Assembly (NCBI RefSeq): GCF_050433125.1
Contig: NZ_JBNPXV010000001.1
Span: 62,001-126,000, forward strand
Length of the DNA stretch: 64,000 bases
Source: Roseimarinus sediminis
GTDB taxonomy: Bacteria; Bacteroidota; Bacteroidia; Bacteroidales; Prolixibacteraceae
Direction: 5' to 3'
Both the position numbers and the translations under genes were made by a program. The notes under the pieces were generated by a model, which saw only the letters and a list, made by a program, of their open reading frames with translations, was not told the DNA's origin and ran no database searches. How positions within the stretch are numbered: the stretch's first letter is position 1; the number at the start of each line of letters is the position of its first letter. Shown in pieces: positions 33,834-43,575 of the stretch.

Positions 33834-36330
33834 CGTCGTTCAAACTTTTTCGTTTCATTTCTTTCACTTCGCGCAAAACGAGGCCTGCAACTGTCAGCAA
33901 CAGGATCAGCGAAGAGGCAAACGAAACTGCATTCCCCATTTTGTAGGACTGTGGCTTAAACTCGAAAACAATTTCATGCTCTCCGGCAGGAAGTACCATG
34001 GCTCTAAGTAGATAGTTGGCACTAAAATGTGCTGCTTCTTTTCCATCGATCAGGGCAATCCATCCTTTGGGATAATAGATTTCGGAGAAAACAGCCAGCT
34101 GTTCCTTTTGGGCCTTACTATGGTAAACCAGCCGGTTGGGCTCATAGGCCGTCAGGCTGATTGTTGCATCAGGATCGCTTTCCAACTGATCTGGTAAAAG
34201 CGAACGAAAGCTCTCATCGATTACTGCAGTGCGGCTTACATCAATCTTTTCCAATGCAGCAATTTCTTCATCGGCATTGGCAACAAGTTGCCAGTCATGA
34301 AGCATCCAGGCATTGCCCAGCGCATGGCGGTTAAAAAGCGGCGCTGCATTTGGATTGTAAATAACATAACGTGTATTCAGCATGTTGATTGCGCTAAGTC
34401 CGGCAAAAACCTCATCGGCCTCAGCCTGCGACTGTACTTTCTGCAAACGCATGCCCAGCTGCTGAATTTCGGGCGATAAATGGTATTCGATCAGCTCCTG
34501 ATAGCGCTGCATTTTAGCACCATGGTATCCGCCAATCGATTTGTGAAAATAGGAGGTAGCAGCATCATTCCATGGATTTACAGCAATGTTCAGCACCCTG
34601 TAATCGGGATCCTTGTCGCTCAGAATTTGCTGATCGGCCTTCGATGCGGTGTAGGGTTGTTCTGCAACACGGCGGCTAACAAAATCGTCGTTATTAAGAT
34701 AGCGCTTGTTGATGGGCCACATGTCGGCAAAAATCAATACCACCCAGAGCAGTATGGCATGCTGAGCCTTCAGCTTCTTTTTCCAGAATGCCCAGATACT
34801 GGCAGCAGCAAGCGTCACAAAGATGAAGGTGCGCAGTGAGTCGGCACGCAAAACCTGCCGTCGATCGGATCTGAGTGCATCCAGCAGGTTCTGCGACCAG
34901 CCCATTTGTGCATAGCGGGCATCGGCACTGCCGGTAAAATCGCCGGCCAGGCCGGGAAACAACACAAATACCAAAGCCAATCCGCCTGTAATGCCGAAGG
35001 CATATTTCAGGTTTTTCATGAAGGTTTGATCATCCGCCTTTCTGAGATACACCTCCCGCACAGCCAAAGCGCCCAAAAGTGCCATGGCAAAATGCTGAAT
35101 GACAATGATATTTTTAACATCCCTGAATTTGTTGTAAGCCGGGAAATAGTCGATCATAAAATGAGCCAGCGAAGGAATGTATTTCCCCAGCGAAAGCAGC
35201 AGGGCAATCAGCACAGTGGCAGCTACCCACCATTTTTCCTTTCCCTTCACCATAAAGAGGCCGAAAACAAAGAGGAAGATAAGCACAGCACCATAATAAA
35301 AGGGCGCTCCCGAAATGGGCTGACTGCCCCAGTAGAGCGGTGCCTGCTGCACAATTTGCGCCGCCCGCGCTTTTCCCTGGCTTTGCGCCAGTTCCTTGTA
35401 CAGATGCGACGATTCGTTCAGCGACTCCATCATGCCACCGCCTTTAAAACGGGGAATAAAAGCCGTAAGCGCTTCACCCAGGTCGTAGCTGTAGTCGAGG
35501 ATGTAGCTTTTATCGAGGCCCGAGGTCTGGTCTTCGTCGGGTGTCAGTTCCGACTCACCCCGCATCGAATACTTTCCATATTCATAGGTTGTATAAAGTC
35601 GTGAGAAGTTGGCCCCAACGGCCAGTACGGCAGCCAGCAATAGCAGGGCCGATGTTTTCATAAAGGCAGGCAGTGTTTTCTTCATGATGGCGTCAAGCAG
35701 GTAGGTGACTCCAATAATGATCACCATAAGCCCCGCATAATAAGTCATTTGCGGATGGCCGGCATACAACATAAACGAAAGGCCAAAGGCCGCCATCAGG
35801 CTTCCCGGAAGGGCTTTACGACGATAGGCATAAATAACACCTCCAACCACCAGCGCAATAAAAGTGATGGTATTTGCTTTCGACATGTGCCCCGTGTCGA
35901 TCCATACAAAAAAGGCCGTATTCATTCCAAAGGCCAGTGCGGCAGCAAAGCTGATCCACACATTCACCTTAAACAAAAGCAGCATAACAAAAAACAAGCT
36001 GAAATTTAGCAGCAAATAACTCGCCGGCCTGGGAATGTTGTAGAAAAACTGTTGGATTTTTCCAATCAGGTTGCCGGGATATTCAACTGAAATAAGGTAG
36101 GCGGGCATGCCTCCAAACAGGCTGTTGGTCCACAAGGCCTCTTCGCCGGTTTCGTTGCGGTGATCGACAAGCTCCTTTGCCATCCCCTTAAAATGAGTCA
36201 CATCGCTTCCTTCGATTACTTTTCCCTGCAACAAGGGAGCAAAATACACCAGGGCAACAACCAGAAATAACAACAGGGCAATTACAATGGAGCGGCCTTT
36301 TGCCTGATTGCTCATTATCTTCTTCAGCAT
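33823..36330 (-). CDS. YfhO family integral membrane protein
   Basis: An 835-aa polytopic membrane protein with about a dozen helices in its first 550 residues and a C-terminal soluble domain (about 560-800). SVEYPGNLIGK, the KGMAKELVDHRN loop and the closing IYYPKGWIALIDGKE and FSANYLLRAMVLPAGEHEIVFEF blocks are typical of Bacteroidota YfhO proteins, which belong to the GT-C-like membrane glycosyltransferase group. In Firmicutes YfhO glycosylates lipoteichoic acid; the substrate here is unknown. Its 3' end overlaps ftsX. Confidence 0.88.
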   Translation of the reverse strand: MLKKIMSNQAKGRSIVIALLLFLVVALVYFAPLLQGKVIEGSDVTHFKGMAKELVDHRNETGEEALWTNSLFGGMPAYLISVEYPGNLIGKIQQFFYNIPRPASYLLLNFSLFFVMLLLFKVNVWISFAAALAFGMNTAFFVWIDTGHMSKANTITFIALVVGGVIYAYRRKALPGSLMAAFGLSFMLYAGHPQMTYYAGLMVIIIGVTYLLDAIMKKTLPAFMKTSALLLLAAVLAVGANFSRLYTTYEYGKYSMRGESELTPDEDQTSGLDKSYILDYSYDLGEALTAFIPRFKGGGMMESLNESSHLYKELAQSQGKARAAQIVQQAPLYWGSQPISGAPFYYGAVLIFLFVFGLFMVKGKEKWWVAATVLIALLLSLGKYIPSLAHFMIDYFPAYNKFRDVKNIIVIQHFAMALLGALAVREVYLRKADDQTFMKNLKYAFGITGGLALVFVLFPGLAGDFTGSADARYAQMGWSQNLLDALRSDRRQVLRADSLRTFIFVTLAAASIWAFWKKKLKAQHAILLWVVLIFADMWPINKRYLNNDDFVSRRVAEQPYTASKADQQILSDKDPDYRVLNIAVNPWNDAATSYFHKSIGGYHGAKMQRYQELIEYHLSPEIQQLGMRLQKVQSQAEADEVFAGLSAINMLNTRYVIYNPNAAPLFNRHALGNAWMLHDWQLVANADEEIAALEKIDVSRTAVIDESFRSLLPDQLESDPDATISLTAYEPNRLVYHSKAQKEQLAVFSEIYYPKGWIALIDGKEAAHFSANYLLRAMVLPAGEHEIVFEFKPQSYKMGNAVSFASSLILLLTVAGLVLREVKEMKRKSLNDDEE

Positions 36331-36459
36331 GAGTTTCTACTATCTAATGTTCAACGTTTAAGCTTTCAATTCTCCTCAAAAGTAAAAAAACGTATGGATT
36401 TTCTTTTCAAAATGATAACTTTCCTAAAACATCTTAATTTAGCAGTTTTATTTAGAAAA

Positions 36460-37950
36460 ATGGGCATCGTCATCCGTCAGACAATCAAAGGAACCATCTG
36501 GTCGTACCTGGGGGTAATCATTGGTTTTATTACCACTTCGTACTTTTTCCCCAACTACCTCACAACCGAAGTGGTTGGTTTACTGGGACTTCTGGTTTCC
36601 TACTCCCAGCTTTTTGGGAGCCTGTCGCTGCTGGGTTTGCCAGGTGTAACCAGTCGTTTATTTTCCTATTTCAGAAATAAGGAAAACGGACACAATGGCT
36701 TTCTGTTCATTGCCCTCTTGTTTCATCTGGCCGGAATTGTGCTTTTCCTTTTGGCTTTCTTTCTTTTTAAACCCCTGCTGATTGAGACCAACATCGACGA
36801 TTCTCCGCTGCTGGTGCAATACCTCTACCTGCTCGTTCCATTAACAGTGGCCGTGATGTTGTTTGTTTTTCTCGACACCTTTAACAAGGTGCTTTACGAT
36901 GCTGTTTTTGGTACTTTCCTGCAGGAATTTCTGCAGCGCTTTCTGATCCTGGCCGTTACCATTCTCTACGTAACACGCATCATTTCGCTCGAGCACTTTG
37001 TAATTGGCTATGCCATTGCCATCATGAGCAAAGCAATCATTATTCTGTTTTTCCTTTTACGCAGAAAAGCCATCGACCTGAAACCCAGGTTGGATTTTCT
37101 CGATCGTCCAATGCGCAGGGAACTGGCCAGTGTTGCCATTTTTTCGCTGGTAAGCGGCATGGGCTCGCTCATTGTTTTCAATCTCGACAAAATCATCATC
37201 AACCAAATGCTCGACCTGTCGAATACCGGTGTTTACACCATTGCCTTTTACTTCGGATCGCTCATTGCCATGCCTTCGAGGCCCCTGTTGAAAATTTCGG
37301 GGACGCTCATTGCCGATGCCTGGCGAAACAACGACCTTGGCACCATCAGCCGCATCTACAACAAAAGCTGCCTCAACCAACTGATTATTGGCGGATTATT
37401 GTTTCTTGGCGTGTGGGCCAACATCGACAATGTGCTCATCATACTGGGCGACGACTATCTCGAAGGCCGCTGGGTCATCTTCTTTATTGGCATGGGCTAC
37501 CTCATCGACATGAGTACCGGAGCCAATGGCCAGATCATCAATTTTTCGAAGTACTACCGCACCAGCCTGCTTTTTATTTCAATACTGATCGGGCTGGTGG
37601 TAGTCAGCATGCGACTGCTCATTCCGCTTTGGGGAATTGTGGGTGCAGCCGTCGCCATTGCCGCATCGCTGCTTTTCAACAACCTGATGCGTTTCCTGTT
37701 TTTACGCAGTAAATTTGGCTTTCAGCCATTCACCATTCATTCACTGCTTGTGATCGCCATTTACCTTTGCATTTATTTTATTCAACTGCTGTTGCCCGCG
37801 ATGCCATTTCTACCCGACCTGCTGGTACGCAGCACCTTTATCGTCGTGGTGAGCTTCCTGATTTTCTGGAATTTCCCGATATCGGAAGACCTCAAATACC
37901 TTAAGCAGGTAGTTATTGCTAAATTGAAAGAAAGAAAAATTTTTAAATAG
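36460..37950 (+). CDS. oligosaccharide flippase / polysaccharide biosynthesis protein
   Basis: A membrane protein of about 496 aa from ATG 36460 with 12-14 helices, of the Wzx/MATE-like polysaccharide exporter superfamily. The N-terminus MGIVIRQTIKGTIWSYLG is the usual start in Bacteroidota homologues; an open frame extends to 36394 but the added residues are unconserved, and the A-rich TTTAGAAAA before 36460 suits translation initiation in this phylum. It probably flips lipid-linked sugar units made by the genes downstream. It opens the surface polysaccharide locus. Confidence 0.88.
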   Translation: MGIVIRQTIKGTIWSYLGVIIGFITTSYFFPNYLTTEVVGLLGLLVSYSQLFGSLSLLGLPGVTSRLFSYFRNKENGHNGFLFIALLFHLAGIVLFLLAFFLFKPLLIETNIDDSPLLVQYLYLLVPLTVAVMLFVFLDTFNKVLYDAVFGTFLQEFLQRFLILAVTILYVTRIISLEHFVIGYAIAIMSKAIIILFFLLRRKAIDLKPRLDFLDRPMRRELASVAIFSLVSGMGSLIVFNLDKIIINQMLDLSNTGVYTIAFYFGSLIAMPSRPLLKISGTLIADAWRNNDLGTISRIYNKSCLNQLIIGGLLFLGVWANIDNVLIILGDDYLEGRWVIFFIGMGYLIDMSTGANGQIINFSKYYRTSLLFISILIGLVVVSMRLLIPLWGIVGAAVAIAASLLFNNLMRFLFLRSKFGFQPFTIHSLLVIAIYLCIYFIQLLLPAMPFLPDLLVRSTFIVVVSFLIFWNFPISEDLKYLKQVVIAKLKERKIFK

Positions 37951-37959
37951 AAAGAAACC

Positions 37960-38937
37960 TTGAAACATCCAATTTTTATACTGGGAGCACACAAGTCGGG
38001 AACCAGCCTGTTGCGCAGTCTTTTCGACTCACACAGCCAGCTGTTTACCATTCCTTTCGAGGCCCACTATTTTGAATTGTCGCAGCACTGGGTTGAAAAC
38101 CCTTACCGGAAGACCAGCCCGCAGCCACGCAAGGCGGCTACTACCCGCAAAGCGATGATTGAATACATGCAGTTACTGAACCAAAGCGACGACCGCTATG
38201 CCGACTCGGTAATGAAAGACCGCATCGATACAGCCCGTTTCGAGGCCCAATTGCAGATCAACGACCAGCTGCCCGAAGAACAGTGGATCGAAAACTACTT
38301 TGCCGCCATCGCCCGCTCATTGGGTCACGAAGCAGGCATCGATCGCTTGCGGGTGGTTGAAAAATCGGTCGAAAACGGAGAGTTTGCCATCGAGCTGAGC
38401 CGGCTTTTTCCTTCTGCCAAATTCATTCACATTGTCCGTAATCCGTATTCCAACATTGTTGCGCTCCGAAAATACAAAAGCATCGGCTTTGGTTTTCCGC
38501 TCATCGACAAACTATTTAATACACTGAGCAACAACTTCTACTGGCTCGAGAAGAACCAGAAAAACATTGAAAATTATCTGCTTGTGAGGTACGAGGATCT
38601 GCTCACCAATCCGAAAAACACCCTTGATCAGATTTGTAATTTTCTCGACCTGAACTTTGAAGAAACGCTGCTTGTACCTACTTCCCAGGGAGTGCAATGG
38701 AAAGGAAACAGTACCAGCAACAAACAATTCAGCGGCATCGATGCCTCGAACCTCGACAAATGGAAGAAGGAACTGCTTCCCATCGAAGCGGCATTCATCA
38801 ACCGGCATTTGGCTTTTATTGTTGAAAAATATGGCTACGAAAAATATGAATGTGAAGGATCAGAATGGAAGCGCGGAAAGGGAGAAAGCTTAAAACGCTA
38901 CTTCTACAACCGCCTTTACCGCTACTATTTGCACTGA
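37960..38937 (+). CDS. sulfotransferase family protein
   Basis: A 325-aa protein with the PAPS-binding loop at the very start, FILGAHKSGTSLLRSLFDSH (residues 5-24), and a second sulfotransferase element KFIHIVRNPYSNIVALRKYK near residues 148-167, with the later LVRYEDLLTNP. It should use PAPS to sulfate a sugar or other acceptor. It starts at TTG 37960: an in-frame stop (the flippase TAG) lies just upstream and no ATG precedes the P-loop. It follows the flippase by 9 bp, which suggests a sulfated surface glycan. Confidence 0.88.
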   Translation: MKHPIFILGAHKSGTSLLRSLFDSHSQLFTIPFEAHYFELSQHWVENPYRKTSPQPRKAATTRKAMIEYMQLLNQSDDRYADSVMKDRIDTARFEAQLQINDQLPEEQWIENYFAAIARSLGHEAGIDRLRVVEKSVENGEFAIELSRLFPSAKFIHIVRNPYSNIVALRKYKSIGFGFPLIDKLFNTLSNNFYWLEKNQKNIENYLLVRYEDLLTNPKNTLDQICNFLDLNFEETLLVPTSQGVQWKGNSTSNKQFSGIDASNLDKWKKELLPIEAAFINRHLAFIVEKYGYEKYECEGSEWKRGKGESLKRYFYNRLYRYYLH

Positions 38938-38943
38938 AGCGCA

Positions 38944-39939
38944 CTAGGCTTCCATGAGAGCAAGGAGCTTTTTCTTTCTTACTTCGTTCGAGAAATTAGC
39001 TGTTACATAACTTCGGGTTTCTACCCTAAGCTCCTTATCGAGCACAATTTTTAAACGGGCTGCAATGAGTTGCTTATTACGGGCTACTGTTTCGCCATGA
39101 GGCCCGATGACCTCAGGCATCCCACCCACGCGGGTGATCATGGGATAACAGTTAAAATACATCCCTTCGGCCAGCGCCAGACAAAAGGTATCCATTCGCG
39201 ACAGTTGGAGGTAAACCGAAGCCTTTTGATAATACTCCACCAGTTGCTGATGCGCTACAGGGCTGCAAAGGGTCACATTGGACGGAACATTGTCAGCAAG
39301 GCGTTCCATCATCACTTCGCTTACTCCAATTACCATAAAACGATATTCAGGCAAAAGCTTTGCTACATCGATAAAGGTGTCGATTCCCTTTAATTGAAAT
39401 GATCTTTCACCATCGATCAGTCCCACTGTAATTATCAGTTGCTCTTTTGTTTCAGCTGACAGCATGCTCCCGTCGAATTTCACCGAATTATAAACCATTC
39501 GGCGCTTTGCACCGGGAGCTATGAACCGCACTTTCCGATCGACGTAATGAGAAACGGTGAGGTTGCAGCCTGCCTTTTTCATCGACTGAATGGCAAAAAA
39601 GCCCCTGAACTTTTTGAAGAATGCTCCGTACTTTAATTCCGGGATGCGTCCCACGTCGTATCCTCCGATTACCAAATAGCTTTTCTTTCGGCTCCAACGG
39701 GCAAACACGACGGGCAGAAGCGAATGATAATCGGCAAACCAGATAAAAAACGAGTGATACTGCCAACCATGCAGCAGCAGGAAAAAAGCCTGTTTAAAAA
39801 GCGACCATGCAAGTACATGCAGTTTTTTTGAAGCATTAAACGGATACAAACTTACCTCGTACTTTTCCGACAGGCTTTCGTAGTCCTGCTTTACAAAAGT
39901 ACTGTACGCGGTATGTACCAGAAGTACTTTTTTTTTCAT
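38944..39939 (-). CDS. glycosyltransferase, GT4-like
   Basis: A 331-aa GT-B glycosyltransferase. The first half is N-terminal Rossmann-like with FFIWFADYHSLLPVVFARW; the second half has IITVGLIDGERSFQLKGID and the donor-site E-x7-E-like element LALAEGMYFNCYPMITRVGG. No membrane anchor. The start overlaps the stop of the epimerase gene by 4 bp (ATGA), so it is translated with it. The acceptor and donor sugars cannot be read from sequence. Confidence 0.85.
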   Translation of the reverse strand: MKKKVLLVHTAYSTFVKQDYESLSEKYEVSLYPFNASKKLHVLAWSLFKQAFFLLLHGWQYHSFFIWFADYHSLLPVVFARWSRKKSYLVIGGYDVGRIPELKYGAFFKKFRGFFAIQSMKKAGCNLTVSHYVDRKVRFIAPGAKRRMVYNSVKFDGSMLSAETKEQLIITVGLIDGERSFQLKGIDTFIDVAKLLPEYRFMVIGVSEVMMERLADNVPSNVTLCSPVAHQQLVEYYQKASVYLQLSRMDTFCLALAEGMYFNCYPMITRVGGMPEVIGPHGETVARNKQLIAARLKIVLDKELRVETRSYVTANFSNEVRKKKLLALMEA

Positions 39940-41012
39940 AGCTCAAGCAGTTCCTGTGCAATATGATCTCCGCTATGGCCGTCGCCATAGAGGCTGGTAG
40001 CAAAGTCATTGCGCCTGTTCAGCATTTCCATTGCCAGTTCAACAATGCGTTGCTCGTCGGCTCCCGATAAAACGTTGTAACCGTACTCGACCAGTTCGGT
40101 CCATTCGGTTTGTTCTCTGAGTGTAACACAGTTCTTACCGAAGAAGTAGGCTTCCTTTTGCAGCCCGCCACTGTCGGTCATCACCAGCCTACAGTGTTTC
40201 AGCAATTCAATCATGTCGAAATAACCCACCGGGTCGATCACTGTAAACTTCAGTTTTAATCCTGCTTTTTCAATCATTTTCCGGGTTCGTGGGTGCATGG
40301 GCAACAGCACGCGCATTTGCTCATTCAGCTGATTGAGGGCACCAACAATGGCTTCGAGCTTAGCCGGATCGTCCGTATTTTCCTGGCGGTGCAGCGTCGT
40401 CAGCATATAAGGCTTTTCCAGATCGATTGTTTTGGCCACAGTTGATCGTTCGGCCGATTTTTCGCTGTAGAACATGGCTGCATCGTACATTACATCACCT
40501 GTTTTCACCAGTTTGCAGTTGAAGCCGGCAAAGCCCTCCTTCTCGAGGTTCCGGATGGCTGCCTCGCTGGGACAGAACAAATACGATGAAATACGGTCGG
40601 TAAGAATACGGTTAATTTCTTCGGGCATTTCCATGTTAAACGAACGCAGTCCGGCTTCAACATGGGCAACCGGTATGTGCAGTTTTGAGGCTGCCAGCGC
40701 ACCGGCCAGCGTAGAGTTGGTATCGCCGTAAACAACCAGCACATCGGGTTTCTCATCGAGCAGCACCGCTTCAATCTTTTCAATCATCCTGCCGGTCATT
40801 GCACCGTGCGTCAGCGAATTGATACCCAGGTGGTATTGGGGATGTGGAATTTCCATTTCTTCAAAAAACACATCCGACATCCCATGGTCGAAATGCTGAC
40901 CGGTATGAACCAGCACTTCGGTGATCCCTTTTGCTTTAAGTGCACGGCTCAACACAGCTGCTTTCACAAACTGGGGCCGGGCTCCTACAATGCTTACTAT
41001 TTTCCTGCTCAT
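39936..41012 (-). CDS. UDP-N-acetylglucosamine 2-epimerase family (WecB/WbpI type)
   Basis: A 358-aa non-hydrolysing UDP-sugar C2-epimerase: GARPQFVKAAVLSRAL, TGQHFDHGMSDVFFEEM, VYGDTNSTLAGALAASKL, HVEAGLRSF, MHPRTRKMI and TDSGGLQKEAYFFGK are all present. By family alone it could make UDP-ManNAc. Since the window also holds WbpA-, WbpB-, WbpD- and WbpE-like enzymes, I infer that it acts last, as WbpI/WlbD does, converting the diacetamido-glucuronic acid to the manno form. It overlaps the genes on both sides by 4 bp. Confidence 0.93.
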   Translation of the reverse strand: MSRKIVSIVGARPQFVKAAVLSRALKAKGITEVLVHTGQHFDHGMSDVFFEEMEIPHPQYHLGINSLTHGAMTGRMIEKIEAVLLDEKPDVLVVYGDTNSTLAGALAASKLHIPVAHVEAGLRSFNMEMPEEINRILTDRISSYLFCPSEAAIRNLEKEGFAGFNCKLVKTGDVMYDAAMFYSEKSAERSTVAKTIDLEKPYMLTTLHRQENTDDPAKLEAIVGALNQLNEQMRVLLPMHPRTRKMIEKAGLKLKFTVIDPVGYFDMIELLKHCRLVMTDSGGLQKEAYFFGKNCVTLREQTEWTELVEYGYNVLSGADEQRIVELAMEMLNRRNDFATSLYGDGHSGDHIAQELLEL

Positions 41013-42310
41013 TCAAACAATTTTTCAAATTCATTAACCAGCTGCCCGGTGAGATTTCGCCGCTCAAAGCGCTCAATCCCCTTTGCTTCCACTTTCAGAC
41101 TCTTGCGTTTGAAGTGCTCAAACATCATCGTCAGCGCTTCCTCTACCCCTTCACGGTCATCAAAGTCGAGCATTTCTCCGGTATGGGTTGCTTTCAATAT
41201 ATTGCCCAGATCGCCATCAGGTGGCCCCAGTGCCAGTACCTGTCGCCGGGCTGCAAAATACTCAAACACCTTTCCGGTGAGGATGCCTTTGGCATTGGGT
41301 GTATTATTCAGTGGCAGGTACAAAACCGAAGCCTGTTTCAAATGATTGAACACTTCGCTGTGCGGAACATAGTCGATGGTTTCGACCCATTGTTCAAGTC
41401 CGTATTCTTTGATGCTTTCCTGCACCGAATGGTCTAATTTCCCGATGAGCCTGAATCTCAACTTATCAGCAAAATCCGCATCGCGTTCAAGCAGGTTCTT
41501 CAGGGCTTCCCATAATACCGGGTGGTTTCGGTCGCGGTTAACCGATCCCAGATGAAGCAGAATGAATTGCTCATTCTCGACCGTCTCATCCACTTCGGGA
41601 AAATCAGCAGCATCGAAACCATTGGTGATGACCACCTGGGGGGTTCGGGTTTTGGCTGCAAAAGCTTCCATCATGTTTTGTCCCACCGACACCACCAGGT
41701 CGGCCTTATCGAGCACTTTTTGTTCCAGCCGGTGATGGCGGCGATCGGCCATGGGCGAAAGCTGAAGCGCCTGATAGAAATCAATTTCGGTCCAGGGATC
41801 TCTGAAATCGGCCACCCATTGAAGGCCAAAACGCTGTTTAAGTTTCAGTGCAATCAAATGCAGGCTGTGTGGTGGTCCGCTACTCACAATCAGATCAACA
41901 GGATTTTCCTTCAGGTAGGCCGTTAAATAGCGAATGGAAGGAGCAATCCAGAATCGTTTGGCATCGGGAATAAAAAGATTTCCCCGCACCCACAGCGCAA
42001 AACGGTCGCGCGCTTTGGGAGCTGCCGACTCGGACAAAAAGCCTGCTCCGAATTTCTCTCCTGCTTTTCTTCCTGTAAATTTACGATAGGCATCGAGTGG
42101 CTCCCATATCGGCTGGCGATGTACTTCAAGACCGTCGGGCACATCCTTCATCAACGACTCATCAATGGCAGGTGTTTCGGGGTTTTCGGCAGTATAAACC
42201 ACCGGTGTCCAGCCAAATTCAGGGAGGTATTTCACAAATTTCAGCCAGCGCTGCACCCCTGCTCCCCCGCCCGGAGGCCAGTAATAGGTAATGATGAGTA
42301 CTTTCTTCAT
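41009..42310 (-). CDS. glycosyltransferase family 4 protein
   Basis: A 433-aa GT-B enzyme. TYYWPPGGGAGVQRWLKFVKYLPEFGW at the N-terminus is typical of a Bacteroidota capsule/O-antigen group of family 4. ADFRDPWTEIDFY near residue 180 and the C-terminal LYLPLNNTPNAKGILTGKVFEYFA donor site follow. It is the first gene of the three-gene minus-strand run GT4, epimerase, GT4-like, all linked by ATGA overlaps. It diverges from the aminotransferase gene at 42385. Confidence 0.88.
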   Translation of the reverse strand: MKKVLIITYYWPPGGGAGVQRWLKFVKYLPEFGWTPVVYTAENPETPAIDESLMKDVPDGLEVHRQPIWEPLDAYRKFTGRKAGEKFGAGFLSESAAPKARDRFALWVRGNLFIPDAKRFWIAPSIRYLTAYLKENPVDLIVSSGPPHSLHLIALKLKQRFGLQWVADFRDPWTEIDFYQALQLSPMADRRHHRLEQKVLDKADLVVSVGQNMMEAFAAKTRTPQVVITNGFDAADFPEVDETVENEQFILLHLGSVNRDRNHPVLWEALKNLLERDADFADKLRFRLIGKLDHSVQESIKEYGLEQWVETIDYVPHSEVFNHLKQASVLYLPLNNTPNAKGILTGKVFEYFAARRQVLALGPPDGDLGNILKATHTGEMLDFDDREGVEEALTMMFEHFKRKSLKVEAKGIERFERRNLTGQLVNEFEKLFE

Positions 42311-42356
42311 TTTTCCACTTTGTCAGGCAAATGTAATAATCTTACATGAATTCCTT

Positions 42357-42364
42357 TATTTTTG
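42357..42364 (+). promoter_or_regulatory. -7 promoter box for the wbpE-wbpD-wbpA-like genes
   Basis: TATTTTTG, full match to TAnnTTTG, 21-28 bp upstream of the aminotransferase start. It lies inside the longest open frame (which begins at 42346), which argues that the true start is at 42379 or 42385. Confidence 0.5.
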
Positions 42365-42384
42365 TATTTCCAATCAGGATGACT

Positions 42385-43476
42385 ATGAAATTTTGCGATC
42401 TGAACGTACAGTACAATCAGTATAAAGATGAAATTGACCAGGCCATTGCCGCTGTGATTTCATCGGCCTCGTTTATCAATGGTGAGGAGATCGATCTGCT
42501 CGAAAAAGAGCTTTCGGCCTTTACCGGAAGCAGGCATTCCATTGCATGCAGTTCGGGCACCGATGCCTTGTTGCTGGCCATGATGGCACTTGAGGTACAG
42601 CCCGGCGATGAAATCATCTGCCCTGCGTTCAGCTTTTTTGCCTCGGCATCGATGATCAGCTTCCTTAAGGCAAAACCTGTATTTGTGGATGTTTCGCCCC
42701 TTGATTTCAATATTGATGTAACGAAAATTGAAGAGAAAATCACTGCTCGCACCCGCGGAATCATTGCTGTTTCACTTTTCGGACAATGTGCCAATTTTAA
42801 GGCCATTAACGAAATTGCCAAAAACAAGGGACTGTGGGTCATCGAAGATGCGGCCCAGTCGTTTGGAGCCATTTACGACGGCAAACGTTCGTGTTCGCTT
42901 AGTGATGTGGCCACTACCAGTTTTTTCCCGGCCAAACCGCTGGGTTGCTACGGCGATGGCGGGGCCATTTTCACCGACGACGACAAGCTGGCTACCAAAA
43001 TGGCCATGCTGCGTTCACACGGACAGGTAAAAAGGTACCATCATCAGCGCATAGGCATCAATGGCCGCATAGACACCCTGCAGGCTGCCATTCTCAGGGT
43101 AAAACTCAGGCACTTCGAAAAGGAGATCGTCACCCGGCAGATGGCGGCACTGAAATACAGTCAGCTGCTCGACGGCCATGCCCTGCTACCCGAAGTGGGT
43201 GACGACAACATCAGTGTGTGGGCGCAATACACCATTGGACTTGAAAACCGCGACCATATCAGGGAACAACTTGCAGAAAAAGGCATCCCTACTGCGGTGC
43301 ATTATCCTGTGATTCTTCCCCTTCAGGAAGCTTTCAGGGAGGTGGTTCCGGCAGGCGAAGCTTTCCCTGTTTCCCAGTTGCTCTCAGAAACAGTGCTTTC
43401 GTTACCCATGCACGGTTTTATAAGAAATGACGAAATAGAAGAAGTTGCCCGGACGCTTATTGCGCTTCAGTCATAA
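42385..43476 (+). CDS. DegT/DnrJ/EryC1/StrS aminotransferase, WbpE/WlbC-like
   Basis: PLP-dependent sugar aminotransferase of about 363 aa. It would place the 3-amino group on the 3-keto UDP-GlcNAc acid. The Schiff-base Lys lies in FFPAKPLGCYGDGGA near residue 184; SSGTDALLLAMMAL, EDAAQSFGA and HGQVKRYHHQRIGINGRID are family blocks. ATG 42385 starts MKFCDLNVQY, the usual beginning; ATG 42379 is equally near. Upstream codons overlap the -7 box. It is followed by acetyltransferase and dehydrogenase genes of the same route. Confidence 0.92.
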   Translation: MKFCDLNVQYNQYKDEIDQAIAAVISSASFINGEEIDLLEKELSAFTGSRHSIACSSGTDALLLAMMALEVQPGDEIICPAFSFFASASMISFLKAKPVFVDVSPLDFNIDVTKIEEKITARTRGIIAVSLFGQCANFKAINEIAKNKGLWVIEDAAQSFGAIYDGKRSCSLSDVATTSFFPAKPLGCYGDGGAIFTDDDKLATKMAMLRSHGQVKRYHHQRIGINGRIDTLQAAILRVKLRHFEKEIVTRQMAALKYSQLLDGHALLPEVGDDNISVWAQYTIGLENRDHIREQLAEKGIPTAVHYPVILPLQEAFREVVPAGEAFPVSQLLSETVLSLPMHGFIRNDEIEEVARTLIALQS

Positions 43477-43575
43477 AAAAAGAAAGAAGAACACCGGAAA
43501 AAAGATATTGAATTAAAATATTAGCTGTTCAACCATTTAAATATTCATTAAACAGCTGCTAAAGAAAAGAACACG

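Noticed and set aside
36394..36459. Earlier start of the flippase gene
   Set aside because: The extra residues are unlike the conserved N-terminus of homologues, which begin MGIVIRQ at 36460.
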